The notes under the pieces were generated by a model. That model did not search any database, had not been told where the DNA came from, and saw nothing but the letters and a program-made list of their open reading frames with translations. From Hydrogenophilales bacterium (GTDB lineage Bacteria; Pseudomonadota; Gammaproteobacteria; Burkholderiales; Thiobacillaceae), in the NCBI GenBank assembly GCA_024636675.1, contig JAGXGM010000088.1, positions 1 through 64,000 on the forward strand: DNA of 64,000 nucleotides, given 5' to 3'. The position numbers and the translations under genes are program-made. This document shows positions 37,540 through 47,308 of the stretch, piece after piece (position 1 is the first letter of the stretch; the number at the start of each line of letters is the position of its first letter).

Positions 37540-38790
37540 TCACTTCACCCACAGGAGGGGATTAACAGGACGGCTTTGATGCCGCATTTCAAAATACAGG
37601 CCGGTGTCGGGCTGACCACCGCTATTGCCGACCGTAGCAATGGGGTCGCCGGGTTGGACGCGTTCACCCACCTGCTTATACAGACTTTCATTATTACTGT
37701 ATAGGCTCATATACCCCTCGCCATGGTCGACAATGATGAGGTTGCCGAAGCCGCGCAACCACTCGGAAAACACTACCTGCCCAGCAGCAATCGCCTTCAC
37801 CGCCGTGCCTTCCGCCGCACGAATGAACAGACCTTTCCAACTCAAACCGCCGCCTTCCCTCTGAGCGCCGAAGCGGTTCATCAGTTCCCCGGCGACCGGC
37901 AGCCGCAGCGAGCCTTTCAGACCTGAGAATGGCTTGTCGGAGCGGAACGCAACCGGGGTTTCGGTATTGACGCTCCAGCCACGACTCGGCTGGCGAACTG
38001 CGCCCTTCTCGGCTTTCTGGTTTTTTTGCACCTGTTGTGCGACACGTGCGCGCGCCGCTTCACGCGCCGCCTGCTGGGCCATTAGCCGGTTGAGGCGCTG
38101 GACCAGTTGCGTCAGGCTGCGCTCATCGCGCTTGAGGGTGGAAATTTCTCGCTGTTGTTTCCGGATTTGCGCCGACAGCTTTTGCAACATCTGCTCGCGT
38201 GCAAGTTTGTCGGCCAGCAGTTTTTTTTGCTCAGCTTCGCGATCCATCCGCAACTGGGTCAGTTCGGCCGATTTTTGTTCGGCTTGCTGTTGCAGCGCGG
38301 CAAGCTGCGCCAGGTCCGCCCGAAGAGCCTCGACTGCCTCATGCTGGGCACGCGACAGGTGCGTCAGATAACGCAGGTCGCGCGCGGCCTGGTTGGGGTC
38401 GGCTCCGTTGAGGATAAGCTTGAGTGCGTCGCCCTGCCCACGCTGGTAGGTGGCCTTGAGCGCCTGGGCGAGGCGGGTCTGCTGCTGGCGGATACGCGCC
38501 TCGGCCGCGTCAGCCTGTTGCCTCAGCGCCTGCAAATCAGTCTGGGCACGCTGACGCTCGTCATCCAATTGCCGCAACTGGCGCACCGCGCCACTGATCG
38601 CACGCTCGGATTGGCGCAGCTCATCGGCCGCTTCCCGACGGTTCGCCTGCGTGCTGCGAAACTCCTTTTGCAGGGTTTGCAGGCGCTGCTTGAGGACACC
38701 GAGTTCGGACTGCTTGCTATCGACCTGGTTGGCGCTGGCGCACAGCGGCCAGACCAGTGCCAGCAGGACAAGAAATGATATGAAGTTCAC
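37540..38790 (-). CDS. envC: murein hydrolase activator EnvC-like (coiled-coil, M23 LytM domain)
   Basis: Long coiled coil plus LytM-like C-terminus FSEWLRGFGNLIIVDHGEGYMSLYSNN...VGERVQPGDPIATVGNSGG. Confidence 0.9.
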   Translation of the reverse strand: MNFISFLVLLALVWPLCASANQVDSKQSELGVLKQRLQTLQKEFRSTQANRREAADELRQSERAISGAVRQLRQLDDERQRAQTDLQALRQQADAAEARIRQQQTRLAQALKATYQRGQGDALKLILNGADPNQAARDLRYLTHLSRAQHEAVEALRADLAQLAALQQQAEQKSAELTQLRMDREAEQKKLLADKLAREQMLQKLSAQIRKQQREISTLKRDERSLTQLVQRLNRLMAQQAAREAARARVAQQVQKNQKAEKGAVRQPSRGWSVNTETPVAFRSDKPFSGLKGSLRLPVAGELMNRFGAQREGGGLSWKGLFIRAAEGTAVKAIAAGQVVFSEWLRGFGNLIIVDHGEGYMSLYSNNESLYKQVGERVQPGDPIATVGNSGGQPDTGLYFEMRHQSRPVNPLLWVK

Positions 38791-38820
38791 CCGGAGGAGC
38801 TTACTCGAACGGCACCTTGT

Positions 38821-40362
38821 TTACTCAAACTGAACGAGGGCCTCGCCGGTCATTTCGGGGGGCGCTGACAAGCCCATCATTCTCAACAGGGTCGGGCTGA
38901 TGTCCTCGAGCGCCCCGGTTTCTGCCAGGGTAGCCGGGCGCTGTCCCACGTAGATCAACGGCACCAGGTTCAGGGTGTGCGCGGTGTGCGCCTGGCCGGT
39001 TTCGGTATCGCGCATCAATTCGGCGTTGCCGTGGTCGGCGGTCACCAGTACTTCGCCGCCGCGCGCCAGCTGGGCTTCCACCACCCGGCCAAGGCAGGTA
39101 TCCACTGTTTCGATTGCCTTGATGGCCGCCTGCAGATCGCCGGTGTGCCCGACCATGTCCGGGTTGGCATAGTTGCAGACGATGACGTCATATTGCTTGC
39201 TCTCGATCGCGGCGACCAGTTTTTCGGTCACCTCGAAGGCGCTCATTTCGGGCTTCATGTCGTAGGTCGCGACGTCGGGCGACGGCACCAGCACCCGGTC
39301 TTCGCCAGGGAAAGAGACTTCCTCGCCGCCGTTGAAGAAGAAAGTGACATGCGGATATTTCTCGGTCTCGGCGATGCGTAGCTGGCGCAAGCCGAGCTTG
39401 GCAACGTGTTCGCCCAGGCCGTTCTTGATGCGCTCGGGCGGAAACGCCACCGACACGGCAAAGTCATCGCTGTAACCGGTCAGCGTGCAGTAGGTGGCCA
39501 GGCGCGGAGTGACATCACGTTCGAACTCGCTGAAGTCACGCTCGATGAACGGTCGCGATAACTGGCGGGCACGGTCAGAGCGGAAGTTGAGGAAGATAAC
39601 CGAATCGCCGTCTTCCATTTTCACAGGCTTGCCGTCCGGCGGCAGGATCGCCGTGGCTTTGACGAATTCGTCGCTTTCGTCACGCGCGTAGGCGGCCTCG
39701 AGCCCCGCCTGCGGATTGTCAGCAAGGAACTCGGCCCGCCCTTGGGTCAGCAGGTCATAGGCCGATTTGACCCGTTGCCAGCGGCGGTCACGATCCATCG
39801 CGAAGTAACGGCCAATCATCGATGCGATATGGCCGACGCCGGTCTGCTCGATTTTTTCGCTCAGGCGACGCAGATAGACCTCGGCGCTTTTTGGTGGCGT
39901 ATCGCGGCCATCCAGAAACACGTGCAGGCACACTTTATTGAGGCCCTCGCGCACCGCCAGATCAAGCAATGCGTGGAAGTGCAATTCGTGACTATGCACC
40001 CCGCCGTCCGACAACAGGCCCAGCACATGCAGGGTCTTGCCGTTGTCGCGCGCCAGGTGCACAGCATTCAGCAGAGCCGGATTAGTGTAGAAGTAGCCGG
40101 ATTCGATGGCGCGGTCGATGCGGGTGAACTCCTGGTAGACCACCCGCCCCGCGCCAATGTTCAGATGTCCTACCTCGGAGTTGCCCATTTGCCCCTTGGG
40201 CAGACCCACTTCAGACTCCGACGCGTGGATGAGCGTATGTGGGTGATGCTTCCACAGCCGATCCCAGTTGGGCTTGCTGGCCTGGGCGATTGCGTTGTCG
40301 GCGCGCTCCGCGCGGCAACCAAATCCGTCGAGAATAATGAGGAGAACCGGCAAGGTCTTCAT
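38821..40362 (-). CDS. gpmI: 2,3-bisphosphoglycerate-independent phosphoglycerate mutase
   Basis: VLLIILDGFGCR...MGNSEVGHLNIGAGRVVYQ...HTGDLQAAIKAIETVD...VTADHGNAELM. Confidence 0.95.
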   Translation of the reverse strand: MKTLPVLLIILDGFGCRAERADNAIAQASKPNWDRLWKHHPHTLIHASESEVGLPKGQMGNSEVGHLNIGAGRVVYQEFTRIDRAIESGYFYTNPALLNAVHLARDNGKTLHVLGLLSDGGVHSHELHFHALLDLAVREGLNKVCLHVFLDGRDTPPKSAEVYLRRLSEKIEQTGVGHIASMIGRYFAMDRDRRWQRVKSAYDLLTQGRAEFLADNPQAGLEAAYARDESDEFVKATAILPPDGKPVKMEDGDSVIFLNFRSDRARQLSRPFIERDFSEFERDVTPRLATYCTLTGYSDDFAVSVAFPPERIKNGLGEHVAKLGLRQLRIAETEKYPHVTFFFNGGEEVSFPGEDRVLVPSPDVATYDMKPEMSAFEVTEKLVAAIESKQYDVIVCNYANPDMVGHTGDLQAAIKAIETVDTCLGRVVEAQLARGGEVLVTADHGNAELMRDTETGQAHTAHTLNLVPLIYVGQRPATLAETGALEDISPTLLRMMGLSAPPEMTGEALVQFE

Positions 40363-40528
40363 GAAAAATATTTATATAACCTGACTCGTTTTTGTGGAAT
40401 CATTTTAATATATGCCTGATTTCTAATCTATACACAGTATGCAATATTGCTCGAAAAATGCTGTGCGTGGCGTGTGTTTCCACTTGAAACCCGACCGCGA
40501 GAGGTACTTCACGAACAGGACCAAGGTT

Positions 40529-40858
40529 ATGAATATGGCAGCTGATTGGGACGAAGTGGACATCATGGACAAGGACGAGCACATCGAGCAGGCTTCGCGT
40601 GCGATGAAAGCCATGTCGCATCCGCTGCGTCTGAAAATTCTCTGCGTGCTGGGCGACAAGGAAATCAGCGTGCAGGAAATCGTCGACCATGTCGGCACGT
40701 CACAAAGCAACATTTCGCAGCATCTGGCCATTCTGCGCGACAAGGGCGTGCTGCGCACCCGCAAGGTCGCCAACCGCGTATTCTACCGCGTCGGCGACAC
40801 CCGCACGCTCAAGCTGCTGAGCATGATGCGCGACGTGTTCTGCGGCTTTACCAAGTAG
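40529..40858 (+). CDS. ArsR-family regulator with BigR/SqrR-like cysteine pair
   Basis: AMSHPLRLKILCVLGDKEISVQEIVDHVGTSQSNISQHLAILRDKGVLRTRKVANRVFYRV...DVFCGFTK; Cys39 and Cys105. Confidence 0.85.
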   Translation: MNMAADWDEVDIMDKDEHIEQASRAMKAMSHPLRLKILCVLGDKEISVQEIVDHVGTSQSNISQHLAILRDKGVLRTRKVANRVFYRVGDTRTLKLLSMMRDVFCGFTK

Positions 40859-40878
40859 ACGCTCATCGCGCAGCACAC

Positions 40879-40914
40879 GGCCCGGCAACGCGCAAGCGTG
40901 CCGGGCCTTTGTTT
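40879..40914 (+). terminator. intrinsic terminator after the ArsR regulator
   Basis: ggcccggca-acgcgcaagcg-tgccgggcc followed by tttgttt. Confidence 0.75.
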
Positions 40915-40975
40915 ATGGTGCATACTTGAGACAGCAACGCGGGCGTGATCCCCGTCAGAACTGCCATCCAAGCGC

Positions 40976-41007
40976 TTGAATTAAATAATAAATTAGAATA
41001 CTCTAAT
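40976..41007 (+). promoter_or_regulatory. candidate promoter with overlapping palindromic operator
   Basis: ttgaat (40976-40981), 17-nt spacer, tactct (40999-41004); palindrome attaga-atac-tctaat at 40992-41007 overlaps the -10. Confidence 0.5.
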
Positions 41008-41032
41008 GTACGCTCTCCTGGAGGTGCCCCCT

Positions 41033-42073
41033 GTGCTGAACCCCGCCCGTTTGCTGGCCTGCCTCATTCTTGTTTCCCCCCCCGCTTGGGCTGCCCTGCC
41101 CTTCGCCGTTGCACCGGTAAAATACCAGATGGTCGACACCGGCTACTCCACCGAAGCCACAGTCGAGGCCGTCAAGCAATCCACCATTGCGGCGCAGGTG
41201 GCGGGACGCGTATCGGCGGTCAATTTTGACGCCGGCGATTACGTCAAGGCAGGAGCGGTCATTGTCCGGCTGTCGGCACAGGAACTGTCGGCCGCCGTGG
41301 CGGGCAGCCGGGCGGAGGTGGCGCAGGCCGAGGCCGCGCTGACCAATGCCCGCGCCAACTACCAGCGCCAGCAGCAGCTGTTTCAGCAGAAATTCATCAG
41401 CCAGGCCGCCCTTGACCGCGCCACCGCCGAGTTCCGCGCCGCCGAAGCGGGAGCACGCGCAGCGCGCGCCGGTGTCGGCCAGACTACTGCCGTGAGCGGC
41501 TACACCGTGATCACCGCGCCGTATTCGGGCGTGGTCGCCGCCCGCCATGTGGAAGTGGGCGAAATTGTCGCCCCCGGCACCCCATTGATGACCGGTTTCG
41601 ATCCCCGGGACATGCGGGTGATCGCCAACATTCCGCAGTACAAGCTGGCCGAAATCAAGGCGGCGCCACGCGTCGCGGTCGAGATCCCCTCGCTCAACAA
41701 ATGGATAGACGCCACCGGTGTCACCGTGCTGCCGTCGGCAGACGCGGCCACCCACACGGTCAAGGTACGGGTCGACCTGCCCGCCAGCCTGGAAGGCGTT
41801 ATCCCCGGCATGTTCGCCCGCGCGCATTTCTCGGTCGGCAGCGCACGCAAGCTCACCATCCCATCGAGCGCAGTGGTGCGCCGCTCCGAACTCACCGCGG
41901 TGTACGTGGTCAGGCAGGACAAGGTGGGGCTGCGGCAGATCCGACTGGGCACGCCCAATGGACGCGGCCGGGTGGAAGTGCTGGCTGGCCTCAACCCGGG
42001 TGATGTCATCGCGCTTGATCCGGTCAAGGCGGGGATCTACGCCAAAAGCGCCGCCACCCAGCCCGCGAAATAA
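41033..42073 (+). CDS. RND efflux periplasmic adaptor (membrane fusion protein)
   Basis: GTG start with ggaggtg upstream; signal peptide VLNPARLLACLILVSPPAWA; AAQVAGRVSAVNFDAGDYVKAGAVIVRL. The track ORF starts at 41006. Confidence 0.88.
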   Translation: MLNPARLLACLILVSPPAWAALPFAVAPVKYQMVDTGYSTEATVEAVKQSTIAAQVAGRVSAVNFDAGDYVKAGAVIVRLSAQELSAAVAGSRAEVAQAEAALTNARANYQRQQQLFQQKFISQAALDRATAEFRAAEAGARAARAGVGQTTAVSGYTVITAPYSGVVAARHVEVGEIVAPGTPLMTGFDPRDMRVIANIPQYKLAEIKAAPRVAVEIPSLNKWIDATGVTVLPSADAATHTVKVRVDLPASLEGVIPGMFARAHFSVGSARKLTIPSSAVVRRSELTAVYVVRQDKVGLRQIRLGTPNGRGRVEVLAGLNPGDVIALDPVKAGIYAKSAATQPAK

Positions 42074-42085
42074 ACGGAGACGCGC

Positions 42086-45000
42086 ATGGGACTCTCCGGC
42101 CGTACCGCCCGCTTCTTCCTTACGTCCCAGCTGACTCCGCTGATCGCACTGATCGCGGCGCTGCTGGGCCTGTTCGCCATCATGATCACGCCGCGCGAGG
42201 AAGAACCGCAGATCAACGTGACCATGGCCAACGTGTTCATCCCCTTCCCCGGCGCCTCGGCCAGGGACGTGGAAGCGCTGGTGGCGACGCCGGCCGAGCA
42301 GGTGCTGTCGCAGATCGCCGGTATCGAGCACATCTACTCCGTCTCTAGGCCCGGCATGGCGGTGCTGACCGTGCAATATCTGGTGGGACAGGATCGCACG
42401 CAGGCGCTGGTGCGGCTGTATGACACCATCCAGGCCAACCGCGACTGGGTCTCGCCCGAGCTCGGCGTCGGTGAGCCCATCATCAAGCCACTCGGCATCG
42501 ACGACGTCCCCATCGTCACCGTCACCTTGTGGACGCGCGACGAGAAACGCGGCGCCTACGAGCTGGAACAGGTGGCGCGCGCCGCGGAAATCGAACTGAA
42601 GCGCATCGCCGGCACACGTGAAGTCACCACCCTCGGCGGTCCCGGCCGCGCGGTGAGGGTGCTGATGGATCCCGACCGCATGGCGGCATTCAACGTGTCG
42701 GCGCAGGACATCCGCGCCGCGCTGCAGGTATCCAACGCGGCGCGGCCGACCGGCACACTGGTGTCTGACAACCAGGAAATCCTGGTGCAGACCGGCACCT
42801 TCCTCACCGGCGCCAACGACGTCAAGCAGTTGGTGGTCGGCGTCACGCAGGGCCGCCCGGTTTACATGACGGATGTGGCCAGCGTCGTCACCGGGCCCGA
42901 CCAACCGACGCAGTACGTCTGGTACGCCCCTGGTGCCGGCGGGCCGCATCAGGCCGAGCAAGGAATCACCTACCCGGCGGTGACGCTGGCCATCTCCAAA
43001 AAAGCGGGTGAAAACGCGGTCGACGTCGCCGAGAAGGTGATCGAGCGGGTGAACTCGCTGCATGGCAGCGTGCTGCCCGAAGGCGTCGAGGCCAGCGTCA
43101 CCCGCAACTACGGCGCCACCGCCGACGACAAGGCGAAAAAGCTAATCCAGAAGCTGATCTTCGCCACCGCCTCGGTGGTACTGTTGGTGTTGTTCGCCAT
43201 CGGCCGTCGCGAAGCGCTGATTGTCGGCGCGGCGGTGCTGCTGACGCTGGCGGCCACGCTGTTCGCCTCGTGGGCGTGGGGTTTCACGCTTAACCGGGTG
43301 TCGCTGTTCGCACTGATTTTCTCGATCGGCATCCTGGTCGACGACGCCATCGTGGTGGTTGAAAACATTCACCGCCGCATGCGACTGGACCACGACGGCC
43401 TCGAAGCCATCATTCCACGCGCGGTTGACGAGGTCGGCGGCCCAACCATCCTCGCCACCTTTACCGTGATCGCCGCGCTCTTGCCGATGGCCTTCGTCTC
43501 CGGCCTGATGGGGCCGTACATGAGCCCGATCCCGATCAACGCCTCGATCGGCATGCTGATTTCGCTGGCGATCGCCTTCATCATCACGCCCTGGCTGGCG
43601 CTGAAGCTGATCAAACAGGACGCGCACGGTGGCACCCACGAAGCGGGCGACAACAAGCTTACCGCGCTGTTTCGCACGCGCCTCGCGCCCTTTCTGCGCG
43701 GCATCGAGGGGCGTGGCGCACGCCGCATGCTGTGGCTGGGTATCGGCCTAGCTATTCTCATATCGGTCGCGCTGCCGATGGTGCAGTTGGTCATCCTGAA
43801 AATGCTGCCGTTCGACAACAAGTCCGAATTCCAGATCATCGTCGACCTGCCCGTCGGGACGCCGCTGGAAAAGACAGCGCAGGTATTGAGCGAGATGGGG
43901 ACCGCCGTTGCCGCCGTGTCCGAAGTCACCGACTATCAGGCCTATGCCGGCACTGCGGCACCGATCAACTTCAACGGCCTGGTGCGGCAGTACTACCTGC
44001 GCGCCGGCCCCGAGGTCGGCGACCTGCAGGTAAATCTGGTCGACAAGCACGAGCGCGAGCGCAAGAGCCACGACATCGCACAGGCGATCCGCCCGCTGGT
44101 CGAGAAAATTGCGAAAAAGCACGGCGCCGACGTCAAGGTGGTCGAAGTGCCGCCCGGGCCGCCGGTGATGTCGCCGATCGTTGCCGAAATCTACGGTCCC
44201 GACTACGACGCGCAGATGCAGGTCGCCAAGCAGGTGCGCGCCGTCTTCGAAAAAACCGATGGCATCGTTTCCATTGACGACACGGTGGAGGACGATGCCC
44301 AGCGCTTCGTGCTGCGCGTGCTGCAGAACAAGGCAGCGCTGGCGGGCGTGGCGCAGAAGGACGTCGTCGCAGCGATGAAGATGGGGCTGGCCGGTGAAAA
44401 CGTCACCCCCATCCATGGCAGCGGGGCCAAGTACGAAATCCCGGTGCGCATCACGCTGCCCCCGGAGCACCAGAGCGCGATCGGCGAGCTGCTGAAGCTC
44501 ACCGTGCGCGGCAGCGGCGGCACGCTGGTGCCGCTATCCGAGCTGGTGGAAGTGATGCCGAGTGCGCGCGAAAAGACCATCTACCACAAGAATCTGCTGC
44601 CCGTGGTGTTCGTGCTCGGGGACACCGGCGGCGCGCTGGATTCGCCGCTGTATGGCCTGTTCGGCATGCGCGGCGAGTTGAAGGACATGCCCCTCGAACG
44701 GGGGGGCACGCTGTCCGAGACGTTCATCCGCCAGCCCGCCGACCCGTATGCCGGATTCAGTCTGAAGTGGGACGGCGAATGGCAGGTGACCTACGAGACC
44801 TTCCGTGACATGGGCCTGGCCTATGCCTTCGGACTGCTGCTGATCTACATCCTGGTGGTGGCGCAATTCAAGAGCTATCTCACACCGCTCATCATCATGG
44901 CGCCGATTCCGCTCACCGTGATCGGCGTGATGCCGGGCCACGCCCTGCTCGGCGTGCAGTTCACTGCCACCTCGATGATCGGTATGATCGCGCTGGCTGG

Positions 45001-45307
45001 CATCATCGTGCGCAACTCCATTCTGCTGGTCGATTTCATCAACGAGCAGGTGCGGGGCGGCATGGACTTCCAGGAAGCGGTCATCCAGGCCGGCGCCACA
45101 CGCGCCAAGCCGATCGTGCTGACCGGCGCCGCCGCCATGATGGGGGCCTTCTTCATTCTCGACGACCCGATTTTCTCCGGTCTCGCGGTATCCTTGATTT
45201 TCGGCATCTTCGTCTCCACCCTGCTCACGCTGGTGGTGATTCCGGTGCTCTATTACGCCGCCAATTTCCGCAAATTTCCTTCACCAGAACAGGAGCCTTC
45301 CCCATGA
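42086..45307 (+). CDS. RND efflux transporter permease (AcrB/HAE1-like)
   Basis: 1073 aa; GASARDVEALVATPAEQVLSQIAGIEHIYS; SIGILVDDAIVVVENIHRRM; GIIVRNSILLVDFINEQ. Confidence 0.93.
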   Translation: MGLSGRTARFFLTSQLTPLIALIAALLGLFAIMITPREEEPQINVTMANVFIPFPGASARDVEALVATPAEQVLSQIAGIEHIYSVSRPGMAVLTVQYLVGQDRTQALVRLYDTIQANRDWVSPELGVGEPIIKPLGIDDVPIVTVTLWTRDEKRGAYELEQVARAAEIELKRIAGTREVTTLGGPGRAVRVLMDPDRMAAFNVSAQDIRAALQVSNAARPTGTLVSDNQEILVQTGTFLTGANDVKQLVVGVTQGRPVYMTDVASVVTGPDQPTQYVWYAPGAGGPHQAEQGITYPAVTLAISKKAGENAVDVAEKVIERVNSLHGSVLPEGVEASVTRNYGATADDKAKKLIQKLIFATASVVLLVLFAIGRREALIVGAAVLLTLAATLFASWAWGFTLNRVSLFALIFSIGILVDDAIVVVENIHRRMRLDHDGLEAIIPRAVDEVGGPTILATFTVIAALLPMAFVSGLMGPYMSPIPINASIGMLISLAIAFIITPWLALKLIKQDAHGGTHEAGDNKLTALFRTRLAPFLRGIEGRGARRMLWLGIGLAILISVALPMVQLVILKMLPFDNKSEFQIIVDLPVGTPLEKTAQVLSEMGTAVAAVSEVTDYQAYAGTAAPINFNGLVRQYYLRAGPEVGDLQVNLVDKHERERKSHDIAQAIRPLVEKIAKKHGADVKVVEVPPGPPVMSPIVAEIYGPDYDAQMQVAKQVRAVFEKTDGIVSIDDTVEDDAQRFVLRVLQNKAALAGVAQKDVVAAMKMGLAGENVTPIHGSGAKYEIPVRITLPPEHQSAIGELLKLTVRGSGGTLVPLSELVEVMPSAREKTIYHKNLLPVVFVLGDTGGALDSPLYGLFGMRGELKDMPLERGGTLSETFIRQPADPYAGFSLKWDGEWQVTYETFRDMGLAYAFGLLLIYILVVAQFKSYLTPLIIMAPIPLTVIGVMPGHALLGVQFTATSMIGMIALAGIIVRNSILLVDFINEQVRGGMDFQEAVIQAGATRAKPIVLTGAAAMMGAFFILDDPIFSGLAVSLIFGIFVSTLLTLVVIPVLYYAANFRKFPSPEQEPSP

Positions 45308-45522
45308 CCGTTGAACGCATGGTCCGCATCATTGTCGGTTTTTTCATCCTGCTGTCGCTGGCGCTGGCGCATTTTTCCGGCAGCGTCGACATGACCCAGC
45401 TGTCGTGGCTGTGGTTCACTGCCTTCGTCGGCTTCAACCTTTTCCAATCCGGCATCACGCGCTTTTGCCCGATGGACATCATGCTGAAAAAAGCCGGTGT
45501 CAAGCCGGGCTGCGGCCTGTAA
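45304..45522 (+). CDS. DUF2892/YgaP-like small membrane protein
   Basis: MTVERMVRIIVGFFILLSLALAHFSG...WLWFTAFVGFNLFQSGITRFCPMDIMLKKAGVKPGCGL; ATGA overlap with the RND permease. Confidence 0.82.
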   Translation: MTVERMVRIIVGFFILLSLALAHFSGSVDMTQLSWLWFTAFVGFNLFQSGITRFCPMDIMLKKAGVKPGCGL

Positions 45523-45534
45523 GCGAGCACATTC

Positions 45535-45951
45535 ATGGACATGCAATTTCTGCAGGACAACTGGATGCTGCTGGCGCTGGCACTGGTTTCGGGCGCCATG
45601 CTGACCTGGTCTTTTATCGGCAGCAAACTTTCCGGGGTAGAGCAGGCCGACACGTTGAAAGCCACCCGGCTGTACAACGATGACGCCCTGGTGCTCGACG
45701 TGCGCGAGGACAAGGAATACGCGGCCGGCCACATCCCCAAGGCGAAGCACATTCCGCTCGGCCAGCTGACCGGCCGCCTCAAGGAACTCGAAAAATTCAA
45801 GACCAAGCCGATCCTGGTCACCTGCCGCAGCGGCCAGCGCTCGGCCCGCGCCTGCGGCATACTGAAAAAAGCCGGCTTCGAAACCGTGTACAACCAGGCA
45901 GGCGGCATCATCGCGTGGGAACGCGCCAATCTGCCTGTTACCCAGAAATAA
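45535..45951 (+). CDS. membrane-anchored rhodanese-domain protein
   Basis: DDALVLDVREDKEYAAGHIPKAKHIPLGQL...VTCRSGQRSARACGIL (CRSGQRS active loop). Confidence 0.92.
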   Translation: MDMQFLQDNWMLLALALVSGAMLTWSFIGSKLSGVEQADTLKATRLYNDDALVLDVREDKEYAAGHIPKAKHIPLGQLTGRLKELEKFKTKPILVTCRSGQRSARACGILKKAGFETVYNQAGGIIAWERANLPVTQK

Positions 45952-45961
45952 GGAGCCTTTC

Positions 45962-46225
45962 ATGGCCAAAGTCGTAATGTACTGCACTGCCGTCTGCCCC
46001 TACTGCGTTGCTGCCGAGCGCCTGCTCAAAAGCCGCGGCGTGACTGACATCGAAAAGATCCGAATCGATCTCGATCCGGCGAAGCAGGAAGAAATGATTG
46101 CGCGTTCCGGTGGCCGCCGCAGCGTGCCGCAGGTTTTCATCGGAGACACCCATGTCGGCGGTTTCGACGACACCTCGGCGCTCGACGCAGCGGGCGAACT
46201 GGTGCCGTTGCTCGCTCGCGCCTGA
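45962..46225 (+). CDS. grxC: glutaredoxin 3
   Basis: VVMYCTAVCPYCVAAERLLKSRGV...VPQVFIGDTHVGGFDD. Confidence 0.93.
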   Translation: MAKVVMYCTAVCPYCVAAERLLKSRGVTDIEKIRIDLDPAKQEEMIARSGGRRSVPQVFIGDTHVGGFDDTSALDAAGELVPLLARA

Positions 46226-46309
46226 TTCCTGCGTCCAACCGGTGCGCGCTTGAATTTTTGGCGCGTGCCGCCATCCTGAAGGACAGATTGTTCACTTCAA
46301 GGAACCCTA

Positions 46310-46738
46310 ATGGAACTCGCCTGCCCCCATTGCCTCGCCGTCAACCGCGTACCGGACGACCGCCTGGCCGATGCGCCCAAATGCGGCCAATGCGGCTCAC
46401 CGCTGCTGCCCGGCAAGCCTGTTGATCTCACCGCAGACAGCTTCGACCGCTTCATCGCGAAGGCCGGCCTGCCGGTGCTGGTCGATTTCTGGGCCGACTG
46501 GTGCGGCCCCTGCAAGATGATGGCGCCGATCTTCCAGCAGGTGGCGGCCGAGATGGACACCCGCGTGCGTTTTGCCAAGGTCGACACCGAGGCACATCCG
46601 CAGGTATCGATGCGCCACCACATCAAAGGCATTCCCAGCCTGATCCTGTTCAAAAACGGCGCTGAAGCGGCGCGCACCTCGGGCGCGATGGAAGCGTTCG
46701 CCCTGAAACGCTGGCTGACGTCACAGGGCATTCAATAA
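46310..46738 (+). CDS. trxC: thioredoxin 2 (zinc-finger type)
   Basis: MELACPHCLAVNRVPDDRLADAPKCGQCGSPL zinc site plus VDFWADWCGPCKMMAP. Confidence 0.93.
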   Translation: MELACPHCLAVNRVPDDRLADAPKCGQCGSPLLPGKPVDLTADSFDRFIAKAGLPVLVDFWADWCGPCKMMAPIFQQVAAEMDTRVRFAKVDTEAHPQVSMRHHIKGIPSLILFKNGAEAARTSGAMEAFALKRWLTSQGIQ

Positions 46739-46760
46739 GCGCGTGTAAAATGCACATCAA

Positions 46761-46787
46761 CCCCGGAGCTCAGGCTCCGGTTTTCTT
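46761..46787 (+). terminator. intrinsic terminator after trxC
   Basis: ccggag-ctcagg-ctccgg followed by ttttctta. Confidence 0.6.
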
Positions 46788-46802
46788 ATTCAGGGAGACA
46801 TC

Positions 46803-47261
46803 ATGGCCGACGCGCAACAACCCGTATTCAACATCGAAAAACTCTTCGTCAAGGACCTGTCGCTGGAAGTGCCCAACGCCCCCTCCATTTACCTGGAGCG
46901 CGAGGCGCCGCAGATCGATGTCAACATGTCGACCGAAAGCCGCGCGCTGGGCGAAGACCTGTACCACACCAGCATCACCGTCACCGTCACCGCCAAAATC
47001 GGCGACAAGACCATGTTCCTGGTCGAATGCACCCAGGGCGGTGTCTTCCGCATCCAGAACGTGCCGCAGGACCAGATTCCGATGGTGCTTGGCATCGGCT
47101 GCCCCAACATCGTCTTCCCGTATCTGCGCGAGGCGGTGTCCGACGTGGTGATCCGTGCCGGCTTCCCGCCGCTGCTGCTGAACCCGGTCAACTTCGAGGC
47201 ACTGTTCCTGCAGCAACAACAGGCGCAGCAGGAACAGGCCGCACCCGAGCAAACGCATTGA
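46803..47261 (+). CDS. secB: protein-export chaperone SecB
   Basis: FNIEKLFVKDLSLEVPNAPSIYLER...GIGCPNIVFPYLREAVSDVVIRAGFPPLLLNPVNFEALF. Confidence 0.95.
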   Translation: MADAQQPVFNIEKLFVKDLSLEVPNAPSIYLEREAPQIDVNMSTESRALGEDLYHTSITVTVTAKIGDKTMFLVECTQGGVFRIQNVPQDQIPMVLGIGCPNIVFPYLREAVSDVVIRAGFPPLLLNPVNFEALFLQQQQAQQEQAAPEQTH

Positions 47262-47308
47262 TAGCGGATTCATTGCGCTTGCGGCAGCGTCAAGCCAGCC
47301 TGCCCGCC

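Noticed and set aside
41003-43063. 686-aa minus-strand ORF
   Set aside because: Antisense to the RND adaptor and permease; His/Arg/Gly-rich shadow translation.
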